Source: Robiginitalea sediminis (lineage in GTDB: Bacteria > Bacteroidota > Bacteroidia > Flavobacteriales > Flavobacteriaceae). Taken from it: a stretch of 64,000 nt of DNA. Location: assembly GCF_002198115.1 (NCBI RefSeq), contig NZ_NGNR01000003.1, positions 62,001 to 126,000 on the forward strand, written 5' to 3'. Below the pieces are notes generated by a model, which was given only the letters and a program-made list of their open reading frames with translations, searched no databases and was not told the DNA's origin. Positions 61,256 to 64,000 of the stretch are shown here, one piece after another; within the stretch, counting starts at the first letter, position 1, and each line of letters starts with the position of its first letter. Position numbers and translations under genes: made by a program.

Positions 61256-61654
61256 ATGTTTACAGATCCTATAGCAGACTATTTGACCCGAATCCGCAAT
61301 GCCTCCTCGGCAGGGCACCGGGTAGTAGAGGTCCCCGCTTCCAACGTGAAGAAGGAGATCACCAAGATCCTGTTCGACCAGGGGTACATCCTGAGCTACA
61401 AGTTCGAGGACAATACCAACCAGGGAACTATCAAGATCGCCCTTAAATACGATCCGGAAACCAAGGAGCCCGTTATCCGCAAAATTCAGCGGATCAGTAA
61501 GCCTGGTCTGCGGAAGTATACCGGAGTAGACGGTCTGCCCCGCGTGCTGAATGGCCTCGGGATAGCCATTGTATCTACCTCCCACGGAGTAATGACCAGC
61601 AAGCAGGCCCAACGCGAGAACGTGGGCGGCGAAGTGCTTTGCTACGTGTATTAA
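61256..61654 (+). CDS. rpsH: 30S ribosomal protein S8
   Basis: A 132-residue 16S-binding protein; in E. coli S8 is the spc-operon autorepressor. DPIADYLTRIRNASSAGHRVV, KYTGVDGLPRVLNGLGIAIV and the STSHGVMTSKQAQRENVGGE C-terminal RNA-binding motif are intact. Confidence 0.96.
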   Translation: MFTDPIADYLTRIRNASSAGHRVVEVPASNVKKEITKILFDQGYILSYKFEDNTNQGTIKIALKYDPETKEPVIRKIQRISKPGLRKYTGVDGLPRVLNGLGIAIVSTSHGVMTSKQAQRENVGGEVLCYVY

Positions 61655-61674
61655 TAGAATAAAAGAAGAGAAGC

Positions 61675-62217
61675 ATGTCAAGAATTGGTAATAGTCCGAT
61701 CGCAATTCCCGAAGGTGCCACAGTAGAAGTGGCCGAGGGAGTGGTAACGGTAAAGGGAAAACTCGGGGAACTCCGCCAGGAATTTGCCGATGTGGATATT
61801 GCGGTGGAAGACGGCGAAGTAACAGTGACACGCCCCTCGGATTCCAAAGATCACAAGGCCAAGCACGGACTGTACCGGGCGCTTATCGCCAACATGATCC
61901 ACGGGGTTACCCAGGGATGGACCAAGGAACTGGAACTGGTAGGGGTAGGATACCGCGCCAGCAACCAGGGACAAAAGCTGGACCTGGCCCTTGGGTTCTC
62001 ACACAACATCGTTCTGGACCTGGCACCGGAGGTAAAGGTGGAAACCACCTCCGACAAAGGGAAGAACCCGACCATCAAGCTCACCTCCCACGACAAGCAA
62101 CTCGTGGGGCAGGTAGCTGCCAAGATACGCTCCTTCCGCAAGCCTGAGCCTTACAAAGGAAAAGGAATCAAGTTCAAGGGCGAGCAACTGAGAAGAAAAG
62201 CAGGTAAATCAGCATAA
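61675..62217 (+). CDS. rplF: 50S ribosomal protein L6
   Basis: A 180-residue protein near the GTPase-associated centre. [33 protein letters not shown] and the basic [24 protein letters not shown] tail are typical. rplR follows after 11 bases. Confidence 0.97.
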   Translation: MSRIGNSPIAIPEGATVEVAEGVVTVKGKLGELRQEFADVDIAVEDGEVTVTRPSDSKDHKAKHGLYRALIANMIHGVTQGWTKELELVGVGYRASNQGQKLDLALGFSHNIVLDLAPEVKVETTSDKGKNPTIKLTSHDKQLVGQVAAKIRSFRKPEPYKGKGIKFKGEQLRRKAGKSA

Positions 62218-62228
62218 TCGAAAGCATC

Positions 62229-62582
62229 ATGGGACTAACGAAGTCTGAGAGAAGAAACAGAATCAGGAGGCGCATCCGCAAGGTGTCCTTCGGCACCGCG
62301 GAAAGGCCCCGCCTGTCCGTGTTCCGGAGCAACAAGGAGATTTACGCCCAGGTTATCGACGACACCAGCGGGAAAACCCTGGCGGCTGCATCCTCACGGG
62401 ATAAGGGCCTCGATACCAAAGGAACGAAATCCGAAGTGGCTGCTGCCGTTGGGAAGCTCCTGGCCGAAAAGGCCCTCAAAGCAGGGGTTGAAACCGTTGC
62501 TTTCGACCGTGGAGGATACCTCTACCACGGCCGTGTTAAATCGCTGGCCGATGGTGCCAGGGAAGGCGGATTAAAATTTTAA
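62229..62582 (+). CDS. rplR: 50S ribosomal protein L18
   Basis: A 117-residue 5S rRNA-binding protein. The [20 protein letters not shown] start, [12 protein letters not shown], and [21 protein letters not shown]-terminal block are conserved. rpsE follows after eight bases. Confidence 0.96.
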   Translation: MGLTKSERRNRIRRRIRKVSFGTAERPRLSVFRSNKEIYAQVIDDTSGKTLAAASSRDKGLDTKGTKSEVAAAVGKLLAEKALKAGVETVAFDRGGYLYHGRVKSLADGAREGGLKF

Positions 62583-62590
62583 TTGAAGTT

Positions 62591-63115
62591 ATGTACGGGA
62601 ATTACAAGAATGTGGAATTCGTAAAGCCGGGAGGCCTTGAGCTCAAGGACCGCCTGGTAGGTGTTCAACGGGTAACCAAGGTAACCAAGGGTGGCCGCGC
62701 TTTCGGATTCTCCGCCATTGTTGTGGTAGGAGACGAGAACGGTGTTGTTGGCCATGGTCTCGGTAAGTCCAAGGAAGTGGCTACCGCCATTGCCAAGGCA
62801 GTGGAAGATGCCAAGAAAAACCTGGTTCGGATCCCCTTGAACAAGGGTACCCTCCCGCACGAACAAAAAGGAAAATACGGAGGCGCCCGGGTGTATTTGC
62901 AGCCCGCTTCCCACGGTACCGGGGTGATTGCCGGGGGTGCCGTACGTGCCGTACTGGAAGCCGTAGGCGTTCAGGACGTACTTTCCAAGTCCCAGGGTTC
63001 TTCCAACCCGCACAACGTGGTTAAGGCGACATTCGACGCCCTGCTTCGCCTTCGCGATGCCAATACCGTAGCCCGTCAGCGTGGAATTTCCCTCGAAAAA
63101 GTATTCAACGGATAA
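62591..63115 (+). CDS. rpsE: 30S ribosomal protein S5
   Basis: A 174-residue protein of the 30S decoding site, linked to fidelity mutations. [39 protein letters not shown] and the [20 protein letters not shown] block are diagnostic. rpmD follows after 11 bases. Confidence 0.97.
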   Translation: MYGNYKNVEFVKPGGLELKDRLVGVQRVTKVTKGGRAFGFSAIVVVGDENGVVGHGLGKSKEVATAIAKAVEDAKKNLVRIPLNKGTLPHEQKGKYGGARVYLQPASHGTGVIAGGAVRAVLEAVGVQDVLSKSQGSSNPHNVVKATFDALLRLRDANTVARQRGISLEKVFNG

Positions 63116-63126
63116 GGAGCAGACCA

Positions 63127-63306
63127 ATGGCAAAGATCAAAGTCACGCAAGTAAAAAGCAGCATCAAACGCACCGAGAAGCAGAAACGCACCCTCGAGGC
63201 ACTGGGACTGCACCGGATTGGCCAGGAAGTGGAGCACGACACCACACCGGCCATCATGGGAATGATCGATAAAGTAAAACACCTGGTTTCTACCTCAGAA
63301 GCCTAA
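63127..63306 (+). CDS. rpmD: 50S ribosomal protein L30
   Basis: A 59-residue protein: MAKIKVTQVKSSIKRTEKQK, then LEALGLHRIGQEVEHDTTPA and MGMIDKVKHLVSTSEA. It is recognised from the translation of this short frame and from its fixed position between rpsE and rplO; being under 60 residues it is easily missed. Stop TAA at 63304-63306. Confidence 0.94.
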   Translation: MAKIKVTQVKSSIKRTEKQKRTLEALGLHRIGQEVEHDTTPAIMGMIDKVKHLVSTSEA

Positions 63307-63317
63307 AAAGAAGGAAG

Positions 63318-63770
63318 ATGGATTTAGGGAATTTAAAACCTGCTAAAGGTTCGGTTCACAGGGCTGGTAAAACAGTTGGTCGCGGACAGGGGTCCGGTAA
63401 GGGTGGTACGGCCGCCCGCGGACACAAAGGCGCCAAGTCCCGTTCCGGTTATTCCAAGAAGATCGGTTTCGAAGGGGGGCAGATGCCATTGCAACGCCGC
63501 GTTCCGAAATTCGGCTTTACCAATATCAACCGCAAGGAGTACCGGGGGATTAACCTGGACACCCTGCAGGAACTGGCCGATAAAGGCAGCATCAAAAATG
63601 AAGTAAGCCTGGAAGACCTGGTAGCCCTGCGGCTGGCCCGCAAAAGCGACCTGGTGAAAATCCTGGGCCGGGGCGAGATCAAGGCGTCCCTGAAAATTTC
63701 GGCACATAAATTTACGGCCACGGCCAAAGCGGCTATCGAAGCTGCCGGTGGCGAAGCCATAAGTTTATAA
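63318..63770 (+). CDS. rplO: 50S ribosomal protein L15
   Basis: A 150-residue late-assembly protein. The glycine/arginine-rich start (GNLKPAKGSVHRAGKTVGRGQGSGKGGTAARGHKG split over residues 4-40) and the C-terminal AHKFTATAKAAIEAAGGEAI are typical. secY begins ten bases later, as in the standard spc order. Confidence 0.97.
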   Translation: MDLGNLKPAKGSVHRAGKTVGRGQGSGKGGTAARGHKGAKSRSGYSKKIGFEGGQMPLQRRVPKFGFTNINRKEYRGINLDTLQELADKGSIKNEVSLEDLVALRLARKSDLVKILGRGEIKASLKISAHKFTATAKAAIEAAGGEAISL

Positions 63771-63780
63771 GGTACCGGTT

Positions 63781-64000
63781 ATGAAGAAGTTTATAGAGAT
63801 CATAACAAATATCTGGAAGATTGAAGAGCTGAGGAGCCGGATTATAGTTACCCTCGGGCTGCTGCTGGTCTACCGCTTCGGGGCACAGGTTGTGCTACCG
63901 GGGGTGGATACCACCCAGCTGGCCGAGTTGGCGAACCAGACCGAGACCGGTATCCTCGGGATCCTCAACGCCTTTACCGGAGGGGCATTTGCCAACGCCT
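63781..64000 (+). CDS. secY: Preprotein translocase SecY, N-terminal fragment
   Basis: The first 73 codons of SecY, cut by the right edge of the window. The start KKFIEIITNIWKIEELRSRI precedes the first transmembrane segment (IVTLGLLLVYRFGAQVVLPG), and a periplasmic plug-helix region (ILNAFTGGAFANA) follows. Its position after rplO is the conserved spc-operon arrangement. SecY forms the inner-membrane channel of the Sec translocon. Confidence 0.94.
   Translation, partial: MKKFIEIITNIWKIEELRSRIIVTLGLLLVYRFGAQVVLPGVDTTQLAELANQTETGILGILNAFTGGAFANA

Overview
The window is a chromosomal segment of a GC-rich member of the Bacteroidota, almost certainly a marine Flavobacteriaceae (Robiginitalea-like; the genus is a guess). 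The evidence is a PorV type IX secretion gene, a SusC/SusD pair, an ECF sigma factor, DUF5723 and DUF4136 envelope proteins, an HPRT-adenylate kinase fusion, TAnnTTTG-type promoters and a near absence of Shine-Dalgarno sequences. The gene content is core chromosome. I see no rRNA, tRNA, CRISPR array, insertion sequence or prophage.

Layout. 0.3-6.4 kb: porV, cdd, and a pdhA-pdhC-M28 peptidase-SDR run without pdhB. 6.4-14.8 kb: a small lipoprotein, a SprT-like protein, manC, a DUF389 membrane protein, an MlaFE-type ABC pair, a PafA-like phosphatase, and a GT2/methyltransferase pair downstream of gcvP. 14.8-26.4 kb: gcvP, a degenerate UbiA-like membrane protein, an ECF sigma factor with a small Cys/His protein, a rhodanese lipoprotein, dcp, purE-purK, the HPRT-Adk fusion, obgE and a DUF4136 lipoprotein. 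26.5-38.0 kb: an SDR and a cupin, mpl, DUF1569, radC, a polysaccharide-deacetylase-family protein, a YjjG-type phosphatase, a three-gene envelope cluster (lipoprotein, DUF5723 barrel, secreted protein), rarA, a rhomboid protease and rlmB. 38.1-50.9 kb: an arylsulfotransferase-like lipoprotein, a secreted protein, a large FG-GAP/ASPIC-UnbV lipoprotein, and a susC-susD operon followed by two paralogous modular lipoproteins, all on the minus strand. 51.3-64.0 kb: the str-S10-spc ribosomal operon (rpsL to the start of secY) on the plus strand, divergent from susC.

How the genes work together. The Sus locus has no neighbouring regulator, glycosidase or sulfatase. Together with its place beside the ribosomal operon, this suggests a constitutive, housekeeping outer-membrane transporter rather than an inducible polysaccharide locus. 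The ribosomal cluster follows the conserved order but lacks tuf between fusA and rpsJ. It has a 331-bp structured gap before rplC that holds a terminator-like hairpin with an alternative pairing partner downstream.

The most interesting signals are that rplC leader, promoter -7 boxes placed directly against start codons (predicting leaderless mRNAs), convergent genes that share stop codons, the tandem mix-and-match lipoproteins after susD, the HPRT-Adk fusion, and several family members lacking signature residues. I found no clear new defence or mobile system. Most of the window is well-conserved flavobacterial core genome.
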